Below, piece by piece: positions 17,321 to 26,142 of a stretch of 64,000 nt of DNA (positions are counted from its first letter, which is position 1; every line of letters begins with the position of its first letter). Under the pieces are notes generated by a model. The model saw only the letters and a list, made by a program, of their open reading frames with translations, was not told the origin of the DNA and ran no database searches. The translations under genes and the position numbers were made by a program. Location of the stretch: assembly GCA_017935745.1 (NCBI GenBank), contig JAGBGX010000006.1, positions 62,001 to 126,000 on the forward strand, written 5' to 3'. This DNA is from Treponema sp. (GTDB taxonomy: Bacteria > Spirochaetota > Spirochaetia > Treponematales > Treponemataceae).

Positions 17321-18151
17321 TTATTTCCTAAACAGTTTCTGAAACACAAAACCGCGCAACCAATTCGGCATAAGAACCTGAACGCACAAACGAATTGCAA
17401 CATTTACGCAGTAACGCGGAAAAGCAATTATTTTATGAGAAAGCATCCATTTCTGTAATTTTGCTTCACTCTTAAAATATTTCCAGCCGCCACGACGTTT
17501 ATACATTTCTTCGCCTACACGAACATAAACAAGTGTATCTGGCAAATTATGAAACGAAGCCCCTTCTAAAAGCATTCGGCAATACAAATAGTAGTCTTCG
17601 TTGAAATGCCATGTTTGATAATTACCTGCTTTTAAAACATCAGAAACTTTTAACATAATGGTTACATGATTTAGAGGGCAACGCTTTTTCAAATATTTTT
17701 TTACTTCTTTATCTTCTTCTGGACAGATTCTTTTCCCCACAACATTATCTGTAGTTCCGATAAATTCTTCTATTTGACCACCGACAATACTTACTTCGGG
17801 ATGTTCTGCAACATATGAAAGCTGTTTTTCAAACCTGTCAGGAACAGAAATATCATCCGCATCCATAATAGCAATCCAATCATATTTGGCGTATGTAACG
17901 GCCAGGGCATGTGCCATGCCCTGGCCGTTATTCTGCACGCTCCGCAGAATAACGGCCTGGAATTCGAGCTCAAAGCGCGAAACAACCTGCTCCAACTCAG
18001 AAGGAATCGGACCGTCTACCGTAATTATAATTTCATCTGGACGAATAGTCTGATTATAGATGCTTAAAAATGCAGTTTCAAAATCTTTTGGATTATCGTT
18101 CTTGTAACAGCTAATTGTTGCAGAAAATTTTGGATATTCTTTTGATGACAT
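17321..18151 (-). CDS. Family 2 glycosyltransferase
   Basis: About 276 residues. The ATG at 18151 (MSSKEYPKFSATISCYK) is preferred because it follows AGGA and lies just after the FkbH-like stop. The GT-A fold is shown by the N-terminal ISCYKNDNPKDFETAFLSIY segment and the metal/nucleotide motif AIMDADDIS. A C-terminal hydrophobic stretch suggests membrane association. It presumably adds one sugar of the repeat unit. A GC-rich nested palindrome sits in its coding sequence (17897-17957). Confidence 0.87.
   Translation of the reverse strand: MSSKEYPKFSATISCYKNDNPKDFETAFLSIYNQTIRPDEIIITVDGPIPSELEQVVSRFELEFQAVILRSVQNNGQGMAHALAVTYAKYDWIAIMDADDISVPDRFEKQLSYVAEHPEVSIVGGQIEEFIGTTDNVVGKRICPEEDKEVKKYLKKRCPLNHVTIMLKVSDVLKAGNYQTWHFNEDYYLYCRMLLEGASFHNLPDTLVYVRVGEEMYKRRGGWKYFKSEAKLQKWMLSHKIIAFPRYCVNVAIRLCVQVLMPNWLRGFVFQKLFRK
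17897..17957. repeat. Nested perfect palindromes inside a glycosyltransferase gene
   Basis: A 15-base arm at 17897-17911 pairs perfectly with 17915-17929 across a 3-base loop. A 14-base arm at 17923-17936 pairs perfectly with 17944-17957 across 7 bases. The two hairpins share 17923-17929, so they are mutually exclusive. The patch is much richer in G+C than the surrounding gene, yet the reading frame is intact. Confidence 0.8.
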
Positions 18152-18161
18152 AAAATAAATC

Positions 18162-19247
18162 CTATTCTTCTTTAATTGTAAGTATATTTTGAGGAATAAC
18201 CTTGTCTTCCATATTATGCGTAAGCAAAAACGCACCGTCGGAAAGCTCTTTTTTTTCAAAAAGACCGCTTTCTTCTAGGACATTTTGCATTAGCTGATTT
18301 TTTTCTGTTCGCTTGCATGTAAGAATTAAATAATTAAAACCTTTTCCCTCATATTTATTGATAATATATTCAAAAAAACATTGTTCAATTTTTTTTCTTG
18401 CAGCTCGACATGAAAAGACAAAATGCTTTAGTATCAGACTTTCCTTATCCCTTTTATCAAATATCGCAAAACCTACTAAACCATAATCGCCATATTTATC
18501 TTTCACTTTTATTCTATAGCAATCATAATCTTTTGAAGATATAAAGTGTTTAATTTCATCTAGAGTTAATCGCTCGGCAGAAATGTTCAATTGATTTGTC
18601 CTTTGAATCAGTTCATAACACCGAAGAAGTTCTTCATCATTTGGAGCGTGCACAAATGCCGTCATATTGCAACTTTTTAAGAATTCTGTAATATCATCAA
18701 ATTGAGTAGCATCCTTATTTCTTATTGCAATTTCTTGATAGGATTTTCTTCTGTTTTTACTATCTTCAGTTACAGGAACATCAAAGAAATCTCTCTTTAC
18801 AAAGTTTTCAAAGTCTTTTACATCGCAAGTTCTAACTACAGGACAATTAATTTTAACTTCGTTTAACTCAAAGAATGAATCATCGACAAAAACAAAAGTA
18901 TCAAGCCCAATATCAAGAGTTTTTGCAATATGCTTTATATTCTGACTTTTTGAATTCCAATTGATTGCAGGACATACAAAATATTCATATATACCAAATT
19001 GTTTTAAAACTTCTATTGCTTTAACTTCATAATTTTTACTACAAATACTATTAATTATACCTTTTGAATCTAACTGTTTTATAATATCAACAATATTTTC
19101 TTTTAATTTTATACCTTGTATTCCATCTTCTGCAAGAATACCATCCCACAAAGTACCATCAAGATCCCAAACAACACACTTAACCTTTTTCGAAATTTTA
19201 GGAAGATAGTCTTCTAAGAAATCAGATTTAAAAGAAATCAACTCCAT
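18162..19247 (-). CDS. FkbH-like HAD-IIIC phosphatase domain protein (downstream half of a split gene)
   Basis: A 361-residue HAD-superfamily protein of the FkbH type: VVWDLDGTLWDG (nucleophile Asp), ICSKN and FVFVDDSFFE, followed by a GNAT-like C-terminal half. FkbH proteins load or modify three-carbon units in polyketide and glycan pathways. Upstream, the frame stays open without a stop to 19369, where joining it to the preceding 195-residue ORF needs only a one-base change in an A8 run. The native product is therefore probably a single protein of about 590 residues. Confidence 0.8.
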   Translation of the reverse strand: MELISFKSDFLEDYLPKISKKVKCVVWDLDGTLWDGILAEDGIQGIKLKENIVDIIKQLDSKGIINSICSKNYEVKAIEVLKQFGIYEYFVCPAINWNSKSQNIKHIAKTLDIGLDTFVFVDDSFFELNEVKINCPVVRTCDVKDFENFVKRDFFDVPVTEDSKNRRKSYQEIAIRNKDATQFDDITEFLKSCNMTAFVHAPNDEELLRCYELIQRTNQLNISAERLTLDEIKHFISSKDYDCYRIKVKDKYGDYGLVGFAIFDKRDKESLILKHFVFSCRAARKKIEQCFFEYIINKYEGKGFNYLILTCKRTEKNQLMQNVLEESGLFEKKELSDGAFLLTHNMEDKVIPQNILTIKEE

Positions 19248-19353
19248 GCTTATAATATTTAAAATCTTAGACTCATTCTTTTCTGGATAAAAACAAAGAT
19301 AATTAGTATAACCATCTATATAATTTAGTTCCGAAGATGGAACAAGAATTCTG

Positions 19354-19941
19354 TTATACCCTTTTTTTTACATTTATAACAGTTCTGTAGCGAATTTCAT
19401 TATTAGCCCGACTTTCTAAATTAAGTTTATAATCTTCTCCGTCATTTAAAAATTCACACAATAAGAAATCAGGAATACTTTTTTCTTTATTTCCATATTT
19501 GCGGGTTATATATTCCTTTAGGTAATAAAAAAAACGACGTATTTTTCCAACAGGAAAAAATTGTGCAAAAAGTCCAAGGAAAACAACAAGTCGGTTTATT
19601 CTAAGAAGTTTTTTATATGAATATGATGACGGAAAAAAGAATGTTTCAAGTTTAGCCCATTCATTCATATCGATTACAACATTTTGCTTCAATATAGAGT
19701 AATTATTTTTTGTTCTTTCGATGCCATATTTAAAAAGTCTACACCTTCCATCTATTCTTTTTTTATAATGAGCACAAGTTCCATAACAAGCGGGCATAGC
19801 ACATTCAACACAATGTTCCTGCCAGACAAGCGGAGTGATTTTTTCGATTGTCTCTGGTTTTACAATTTGATTTTCATCATATTTTGGGAAAGTATGAACT
19901 CTTTTTTTAGGTGCAAATTCAAATCCAAACATTATCTGCAC
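19354..19941 (-). CDS. Cys-rich N-terminal segment of a split FkbH-type protein
   Basis: A 195-residue product with a Cys cluster (HCVECAMPACYGTC...DGRC, about 43-67) that looks like a metal or Fe-S site. It ends prematurely after an A8 run (VINVKKRV, stop). With seven A the frame would continue as GYNRILVPSSELNYIDGY straight into the FkbH-like HAD protein. It overlaps the deacetylase stop by 10 bases. It is either the OFF state of a phase-variable gene, a mutation or a sequencing error. No function is assigned beyond that linkage. Confidence 0.6.
   Translation of the reverse strand: MQIMFGFEFAPKKRVHTFPKYDENQIVKPETIEKITPLVWQEHCVECAMPACYGTCAHYKKRIDGRCRLFKYGIERTKNNYSILKQNVVIDMNEWAKLETFFFPSSYSYKKLLRINRLVVFLGLFAQFFPVGKIRRFFYYLKEYITRKYGNKEKSIPDFLLCEFLNDGEDYKLNLESRANNEIRYRTVINVKKRV
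19362..19369. repeat. T8/A8 homopolymer at the break of the FkbH-type gene
   Basis: Eight T on the plus strand (A8 in the mRNA) mark where the two frames meet. A seven-base tract would fuse them. Confidence 0.8.
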
Positions 19942-20720
19942 CTCGTTTTATTTATTTCACAAAGTCGCTTATTTGTAATTACCTGTATATCTTTATTTTC
20001 TGCACAGAAACGGCAAACTTCATCAAACATTTCAATATCATTGAACCACTTATCTTTTCCATACCCAACATCGTCTTTTCTTAGCACAGAATGAAACATC
20101 AAAATCGCAGAATGTTCATCTTTTATTTTATTTATAGAAAACTTTACCTGTTCAGCCGTTGTAAAAGAATCGATTGCAAGCGAAGGGTAAAAATCATATT
20201 TCTTATTTAAATTGATAACATTTCTTTTCTGATAAAGCCAAAAAAGCAACGGGCTTTGTATTTTTTCAAGCAAAACATACAAAGCCGCATGAAAATATCC
20301 ATCTCGCTTTATTTGTCTCCCACTTCTAATGTAATGAATTTTTCCTGCTATTACTAATTCTTTAAAGGTTGCAATGTTCTTTTTCCATACTTCACTTCCA
20401 GGACTTGCAAATCCATACCCCATCAATTGTATATTCTTTATATAAAAACTTGCAACAGAATCAACCTCATTTGTATCATTCATTGAATGATTGCCAATTT
20501 CTATTCCATACTCATATGAATCTTTTATATCCTCAATAGTCATAAATTCATTATTACTTGAAAGAAATCCTTTTGGTGCATGAGAGCCAATAAAATTTCC
20601 AATAATATTCACAACAGCTGTTAAATTATATTTTTTGAGAACAGGCAACGCATTTGTATAAAAATCTTTACGTCCATCATCAAAAGAAAAAACTATGTAT
20701 TTCATATTTTCAATACCCAT
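19932..20720 (-). CDS. Polysaccharide deacetylase (NodB-like)
   Basis: About 260 residues. The catalytic/metal motif SFDDGRKDF is at the N-terminus and LMFHSV matches the late conserved segment. The metal motif normally written H(S/T)xxH reads HSMND, so one His ligand is missing and activity is uncertain. The ATG at 20720 overlaps the stop of the acyltransferase (TAATG); an internal ATG at 20705 (MKYIVFSFDDG) is the alternative start. It is part of the tightly packed minus-strand glycan operon and probably de-N-acetylates a glycan or lipid-linked sugar. Confidence 0.78.
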   Translation of the reverse strand: MGIENMKYIVFSFDDGRKDFYTNALPVLKKYNLTAVVNIIGNFIGSHAPKGFLSSNNEFMTIEDIKDSYEYGIEIGNHSMNDTNEVDSVASFYIKNIQLMGYGFASPGSEVWKKNIATFKELVIAGKIHYIRSGRQIKRDGYFHAALYVLLEKIQSPLLFWLYQKRNVINLNKKYDFYPSLAIDSFTTAEQVKFSINKIKDEHSAILMFHSVLRKDDVGYGKDKWFNDIEMFDEVCRFCAENKDIQVITNKRLCEINKTRCR

Positions 20721-21645
20721 TAATAAAAATATTTTTTAAATTTTTCAGGAATTGTTCCCAATACAAAAAAACTCATTATTTTTGAAACAAAAATCAGTTT
20801 CCCTATCAAAATACTTATTGAAATTATCAGTATAGCAAGCACTATATTCGGAAGTAAACCTAAAATCTCTCCATATTTAGTGTATGTAGCAATCATAAAG
20901 AAATGAAACAAATAAATTGGCAATGTATTTTTTCCAATGAAGCAAAATATTTTTGCAAATTGATTTTCATAATTTATATGTTGAAACAAGTCCAAAAGCA
21001 ATAATGTCATACTAAGACCAATTATATTTTTTAAGAAATGCATATACACAGAATGATGCACAAAACCATCAAACAACGGTGTTACAAAAAATACCATGCA
21101 CAAACAAAAAAAATATACAATCTTCGGAATTTTATCTTTTAATAAAGTATAAAACCCTCCAAATAAAAATGGCACAAGATAGGCCACAAAATAAAAAGCA
21201 AGACTATACAAAAACCTAATCTTACATTTATATAAAACAAAAAATATAGCAGTTGCAAATAAAATATCTAAAGAAATACAGATTATTTTTGATTTTCCCC
21301 ATAAAGTTCTATTCAAAAAAAACAAAACTGAATAACAAAACAGAACAGGTAAATACCAGTACGAGGAAAACATATAGGTGTTAAAAGCTATGTGTGCGTA
21401 CCCCCCCCAACAATAACAAATGGTATCAAAAGATTTACAAACTTTCGTAAAATATACTTTGTATTTTCCATTCTAGTATAATGCATTGCAATACCAGACA
21501 AAAAGAAAAACATTGGCATATGAAAAGAAGCAATTATTGAGTAGATATGTGAAAATTCCACTTTATTTATAATATGTCCAAGAACAACTAAATAAATTGC
21601 AACTCCTTTTGCAAAATCAATGTATAATTCTCTTTTATGTTCCAT
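20720..21645 (-). pseudogene. Membrane acyltransferase (acyltransferase 3 family) split at a G8 tract
   Basis: The N-terminal ORF (21645-21388) begins MEHKRELYIDFAKGVAIYLV with the family His in VVLGHI, and it ends at GGGTHT. The C-terminal ORF (21373-20720) continues the multi-helix membrane protein from MFSSYWYLPVLFCYS. Eight G separate them; nine or six would restore one frame reading YAHIAFNTYMFSSYW. The combined length of about 308 residues is normal for O-acetylases of surface glycans. This is either a phase-OFF allele or a true frameshift. Confidence 0.8.
21401..21408. repeat. C8/G8 homopolymer tract within the acyltransferase gene
   Basis: Eight consecutive C on the plus strand (G in the mRNA) lie at the exact frame break. 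In a region this AT-rich a run of eight G is conspicuous. Confidence 0.85.
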
Positions 21646-21648
21646 TGT

Positions 21649-22542
21649 TTATTTCCCAAAATCTATTTCCACAATAAAATGTTTTTCCTTTTTTTCTGGA
21701 GACGGAAGCTGCATATAATCACCATAGAGATTTGAAAGATAGGTATCATAATTGTTATAGATTTTTGCATGCAAAGTTTCAAACGTACATTCTACAGGTG
21801 GCATTATATTTTTCAGTGATAAAATTTCTCCAAAGAAATGACAACGCCCTGTCGGACATGTTATATCTTTAGTTTTTTTGTTTTTATATTTCTGTGCAAG
21901 AATATCACATATTTTGTACCAGTCTCTATAATTTCTATAAGAAAAAAACTTTCCAATAAGAAAACGTCTTCTCAATGATTTTTTACCTTCCTTAGTTGAA
22001 CAAAGCAATTTTGTTACAGGACATTCACGACGGCTGTAAAGTTTTACGCAAACACCGATATACTGAAGTAAATTATTTCTAAATCCAAAAATAGCCCGAC
22101 TTAATTTATTATCTGGTATATTTTCTAACGGAAACAAATCTATTCCAATAGCCGGATTTTCATCTTCAAACTCATAAACAGTTTTTAATAGAGTGCCTTT
22201 TTTTTCAATTTTTATAAAAGGAAGCGAATAGTATTCTGAAACTCCAGGTCCACGCAAATTATATTTATCTGGAAAATATTTTTCCAAAGCAGCAGGAAAC
22301 TTATCGTAATCTGTACGCAACATATTTAAATCAAGATCGTCGTCCCATGGAATAAAACCTTTATGTCGTACAGCACCAAGACACGAGCCTCCACCTAAAA
22401 AAACAGTAAGATTTTCTTTTTCACATGCATACGAAATGTCCTTATACATTTCTAATAGTGTTTTTTTTAATTTTAGAGCCTCATCTTCAGAAAGTTCTCT
22501 TATAGGAAGATTTGAATGAAGTAATAATTCTGTTAAATTCAT
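21649..22542 (-). CDS. LicD-family phosphotransferase
   Basis: A 297-residue LicD protein with the family core GGGSCLGAVRHKGFIPWDDD followed by LDLNMLRTDYDKF. LicD enzymes transfer phosphocholine or other CDP-activated phospho-alcohols onto surface glycans. Which head group is used here is unknown, but TarI-like and TagD-like cytidylyltransferases are in the same cluster. Its ATG overlaps the stop of the upstream epimerase by 4 bases. A second LicD lies at 29651. Confidence 0.88.
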   Translation of the reverse strand: MNLTELLLHSNLPIRELSEDEALKLKKTLLEMYKDISYACEKENLTVFLGGGSCLGAVRHKGFIPWDDDLDLNMLRTDYDKFPAALEKYFPDKYNLRGPGVSEYYSLPFIKIEKKGTLLKTVYEFEDENPAIGIDLFPLENIPDNKLSRAIFGFRNNLLQYIGVCVKLYSRRECPVTKLLCSTKEGKKSLRRRFLIGKFFSYRNYRDWYKICDILAQKYKNKKTKDITCPTGRCHFFGEILSLKNIMPPVECTFETLHAKIYNNYDTYLSNLYGDYMQLPSPEKKEKHFIVEIDFGK

Positions 22543-23579
22543 TTTGATTCTCTCATAGCATTCACCAGTCTTTCATACGCTTCCTGCAACCCAACTTTAG
22601 GCTTCCAGCCAAGAGAAGATAATTTATCTACATTAAGATTAAGATTAAGATTAGGTGCGTATTCAGCAGGAACTTCTTTTATCTCAAATGTAAGTTTTAT
22701 TGTATTACTTGCAATTTTATTCACAATCATCTCAGCAGTTTCTCGTATTGTCTTGAAAGTTGCAGGATTTGCTGCTGTGTAAACATTACCTTTTTCACCT
22801 TTTAATAGAACTGTCAAAATTGCACTTACGGCATCGGCAGAATATAAAATAGGTCTTTTGGTTTTTCCTTCTGTTTTCAAAACAATATCTGTTTTCTCTA
22901 TTACAGAATGAGCAAAATAAGCAGCAACTCGTGTATCGTTATAATCAATTCCAGCACCTAAAGTCTGTGCAAGCCGAACAGATTTTACATTAAGACCATA
23001 TTCTGACGCAAAACATACACACAAGTTTTCACACATTCGCTTACTTTCCATATAACTTGAACGCGGACTTGAAATATCAATATAACCTAAATCTTCTTCG
23101 CGTACTTCGCCTTTGCCATCTGTAACACCAAATGCTTCCATACTGGAAAGATATACAAAAGATTTTACATTTTTATCTTTTGCAAAACGGAGCATATTCA
23201 AAGTCCCATTAACTGCAATATCAATTGTTTCAACGGCATGATTTATAAACTCTTTAGATGCCGTAATGCTCGCACCGTGAATTACATAATCAATAGAATC
23301 TGTAATCTGCGGAAGATTAAGAACATCACCGGTTACACAATTGATTCTTGAGAAAGATTCACCAAATACGCGTTTTGCTTTTTCTTCTGAACGACAGAGT
23401 GCATAAATTTTAATTTCATAATTTTTGGTCTGATTCAGATAATCCATAAAAAGCACAAGCTGACTTCCAAGAAGCCCTGTACTGCCTGTAATAAAAACAG
23501 AACGATTTTTCAAAGCAGAAAAATCATAATTCTGCACAATTTGTGCAAAATCTTCGAGAAGAATAGATGATTTTGACAT
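22539..23579 (-). CDS. NAD-dependent epimerase/dehydratase (extended SDR)
   Basis: A 346-residue extended SDR with N-terminal TGSTGLLGSQLV, VIHGASITAS, the Ser region YLSSMEAFG and catalytic Y-M-E-S-K. It acts on a nucleotide-activated sugar or polyol. It sits between LicD and a small ORF pair. A (GATTAA)-type hexamer repeat encodes NLNLNLN near the C-terminus (about 22627-22646). The substrate cannot be inferred. Confidence 0.82.
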   Translation of the reverse strand: MSKSSILLEDFAQIVQNYDFSALKNRSVFITGSTGLLGSQLVLFMDYLNQTKNYEIKIYALCRSEEKAKRVFGESFSRINCVTGDVLNLPQITDSIDYVIHGASITASKEFINHAVETIDIAVNGTLNMLRFAKDKNVKSFVYLSSMEAFGVTDGKGEVREEDLGYIDISSPRSSYMESKRMCENLCVCFASEYGLNVKSVRLAQTLGAGIDYNDTRVAAYFAHSVIEKTDIVLKTEGKTKRPILYSADAVSAILTVLLKGEKGNVYTAANPATFKTIRETAEMIVNKIASNTIKLTFEIKEVPAEYAPNLNLNLNVDKLSSLGWKPKVGLQEAYERLVNAMRESK

Positions 23580-23662
23580 AATATAAATAGATTCCTTTTG
23601 CTCAAGAAGTACGAATAGCTACAAACGAGAAAATTTATAATGAAGAGAGATAAACGGAAAAA

Positions 23663-23860
23663 TTAATTGGCTATAAAAATCTTAGAGGCAGCCTCTCGGC
23701 CTGATGTCAAGATAGAATTTACCTCAGCAGAATTATTCTTTATGGCCTCTCTATAATAACTCTGCATAGATTCAATTTGAGAGGAAGAATATTCACGTGC
23801 CTTACTATTAGAATTAATCTTTTCCAAAAAATTAACCGTTCCAATAATTAACTTTGCCAT
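23663..23860 (-). CDS. Small predicted helical protein, partner of the C39-like ORF
   Basis: About 65 residues, starting at the ATG at 23860 with GGAG upstream. It overlaps the end of the 504-residue protein gene by 13 bases, so the two are translationally linked. The sequence is polar and helix-prone (SQIESMQSYYREAIKN) with a short hydrophobic start. I recognise no family. A substrate, immunity or peptide role next to a predicted cysteine-peptidase fold is possible but unproven. Confidence 0.55.
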   Translation of the reverse strand: MAKLIIGTVNFLEKINSNSKAREYSSSQIESMQSYYREAIKNNSAEVNSILTSGREAASKIFIAN

Positions 23861-25362
23861 TCGTTCCAAGCTCCCTTTAAATTATGTTGATATGTTTTCT
23901 TACGAAAAATAAGATTGGTTTCATTTGGTAAAAGATATGTTCCACAATTTTCATATCTTAAATTCTCAACAAAATAAGCTAAGACAGAATTTAATGAACC
24001 AACTTCTGTTGCATCCAAAACAAGGATTCCTGAGCAAACCTGTTCATTGTTATTATTCGGTATATAACTACCTTCATCATAGATTTCGCAAACCCAAATA
24101 AATCTAGGCAATAGCTTAGTAAGAAAATAATTTCTATGGTCTTCTACCATAAAGGAGTCATCAATCAAAGAATTCTTAAAATCTTTGCTACTGGTAAGAA
24201 ATAATCGTGTTATCCATCTGTTTTTCCCAGTCCTGACAGAAGAAAGACCAGAAAATTGCTCATCAAAAATTGTATTTACAAGTTTATATGCAGCCAGTGC
24301 ATCCATATGCATATGTTTATGCGTAGGAACAATAAATCCGCGTAAAAAATACTCAATACCATCAGAGGATTTGTTTTCATCGGAATGTTTTTTATAGCGT
24401 TCTATCACTTCCTCGCAATTATCTATTTCATACGGAGGAAAGTTATCGTCCATAAATACCAAATTCTTCTTATAAATAGACACATCATGCCAGCATTTAT
24501 CAGACATTCCAGAAAAAGTATTCTTTACAAAATCAAAACCTATATTTTCATGCCCAATCGCCAAAACAACATGCCCATTATTGTCATCTTTATCTGTATA
24601 AGCAACAATAAATGGCATTCCAGATTCTATATAAATGCGCATAACAATAAAATATAAAAAAGTTTCTGGATTATTTTTATCGAATAAATAATATAAACAA
24701 TTATGGTTTACAGAATTTAGGCACACTGTTATTTCCTCCAAGGTTAAACCATTAGAAGGTAACAACCTATGCAGAGAAATAGAGTCGATTTTTCTTCTAA
24801 TTTCAGAAGGAAGCAATGTGCTATGAGAACAAAATTTTGTTCCAAAATACGATAAAAGCATCCACACGGCACTTTCAGCACATTTATGAGTTTCTTCATC
24901 CTGTACAACATGTAGGAAAGCATCTAAAGATAAATTTATACCTTGAAAATTTACAGTTTGATGACACAAACAACAGATAAAATTATCACTTGTAAAAGCT
25001 TTTGGAGCAATAAACGACCTTCCTAACGGGTGCTCAGGTAATGGACGAATAATAAAATAGCCTAAATATCTTTCATCATTATCTTCTATAGATTCAATAC
25101 TTTCAGAAAATATGTGAATTCTAAGACAGTTTCTTTCATAATTCTGAAATTTAGCAGCATAATAAGAATAATAAGTATCCCGATAATGACTATCGATATA
25201 TGGGGCTTCGATATAAAATGATAAACCGTCTTTAAGTTTTGATAAAAGTTTTTCTACCCTCGCAAAGTCAAAAAACAAGCAAAAATCAAAGTGGCTTCTG
25301 ATACATTCAATCAGAGAATCTTTTGAGGCATAGTTTATTGTCAAGTTTTCTAGATTTTTCAT
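23848..25362 (-). CDS. Unrecognised protein with a papain/C39-like cysteine peptidase pattern
   Basis: About 504 residues from the ATG at 25362 (MKNLENLTINYASKD). The N-terminal part has YLGYFIIRPLPEHPLGRSFI. Then come residues in catalytic-like order: Cys161 in HKCAESAVWMLLSYFG, His264 in NGHVVLAIGHE and Asp305-306 in VFMDDNFPPY. These resemble the C/H/D order of C39 and papain-like peptidases. A C-terminal third of about 180 residues is unassigned. No signal peptide or membrane segment is visible. Position in the glycan operon between a TarI-like gene and a 65-residue ORF gives no clear role. Confidence 0.6.
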   Translation of the reverse strand: MKNLENLTINYASKDSLIECIRSHFDFCLFFDFARVEKLLSKLKDGLSFYIEAPYIDSHYRDTYYSYYAAKFQNYERNCLRIHIFSESIESIEDNDERYLGYFIIRPLPEHPLGRSFIAPKAFTSDNFICCLCHQTVNFQGINLSLDAFLHVVQDEETHKCAESAVWMLLSYFGTKFCSHSTLLPSEIRRKIDSISLHRLLPSNGLTLEEITVCLNSVNHNCLYYLFDKNNPETFLYFIVMRIYIESGMPFIVAYTDKDDNNGHVVLAIGHENIGFDFVKNTFSGMSDKCWHDVSIYKKNLVFMDDNFPPYEIDNCEEVIERYKKHSDENKSSDGIEYFLRGFIVPTHKHMHMDALAAYKLVNTIFDEQFSGLSSVRTGKNRWITRLFLTSSKDFKNSLIDDSFMVEDHRNYFLTKLLPRFIWVCEIYDEGSYIPNNNNEQVCSGILVLDATEVGSLNSVLAYFVENLRYENCGTYLLPNETNLIFRKKTYQHNLKGAWNEWQS

Positions 25363-25420
25363 TTTATAAAAGTATCTACTTATTTTAGAATAAAATTTGT
25401 AATATTTCAATATTTTTTTT

Positions 25421-26137
25421 CTACAATCCGAAAATCTGCTGCTGCTCCCGCACCTCACACAACGCTTTAAATATGTAAAAATCTGCTGGAGTAGTAATTT
25501 TAATGTTGTCAAAATTACCCATCACCGTATAAAGTTCATATCCATAGAATTTCATAAGAGAACCAGAATCAATCATATTTGTATTTCCGTCTTTGATTGC
25601 TTTATTATGGGCTTTTAATAATTCACCTAGAATAAAACACTGAGGAGCTTTTGCGTGATAGCATTTGCTTCTGTCCGTAATGCTTGTTATTTTTCCATTA
25701 TCAGTAGTAACAATCGTTTCAATTGCAGGGGTAACGGTAATTGCACTTCCATGTTCTTTTACAGACTTAATACAGTCAGATATTAACTGCTCATTTACGA
25801 AAGGTCGAACTCCATCGTGCACAAGAACAATGGAATCATCAGGTGCATATTCGTGAATTGCACAAAGTCCTTTGTAAATGCTTTCCTGTCCTGTAGCACC
25901 GCCTGGAACTACTGCCCGAACCTTATCAATCTCATATTTTTCAAGGAGTTTTTCCAAATACGGAATCCAGTCCGCAATGCAGACAACTACAATTCCATCA
26001 ACTTCTGGATGATTCTGAAAGTTTTCAAGTGTGTGAATTATCAATTCTTTTCCATAAAATTGGAGAAACTGCTTAGGACGCGCACGGCTGTTCATGCGTG
26101 TGCCGGAGCCACCGGCGAAGATGAGGGTGTTAGTCAT
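25421..26137 (-). CDS. IspD/TarI-type cytidylyltransferase
   Basis: A 238-residue nucleotidyltransferase with LIFAGGSGTRM, PKQFL, VHDGVRPF and TPAIETIV. The family includes IspD (2-C-methyl-erythritol-4-P) and TarI/Bcs1 (ribitol-5-P). In a LicD-containing surface-glycan cluster, CDP-ribitol or a similar CDP-polyol synthesis is the better inference; a housekeeping isoprenoid role is not excluded. The adjacent TarJ-type reductase expected for ribitol is not seen, although an SDR lies at 33587. Confidence 0.83.
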   Translation of the reverse strand: MTNTLIFAGGSGTRMNSRARPKQFLQFYGKELIIHTLENFQNHPEVDGIVVVCIADWIPYLEKLLEKYEIDKVRAVVPGGATGQESIYKGLCAIHEYAPDDSIVLVHDGVRPFVNEQLISDCIKSVKEHGSAITVTPAIETIVTTDNGKITSITDRSKCYHAKAPQCFILGELLKAHNKAIKDGNTNMIDSGSLMKFYGYELYTVMGNFDNIKITTPADFYIFKALCEVREQQQIFGL

Positions 26138-26142
26138 TATAA

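Noticed and set aside
17957-17972. GGAATTCGAGCTC, identical to part of a common cloning polylinker
   Set aside because: It is in frame inside the glycosyltransferase (EFELKF-like coding) and the match is short; chance is a sufficient explanation.
22627-22646. Short hexamer repeat (ATTAAG-type) in the epimerase gene
   Set aside because: Only three units, always in frame, encoding Asn-Leu repeats; changes would not shift the frame, so it is not a switch.
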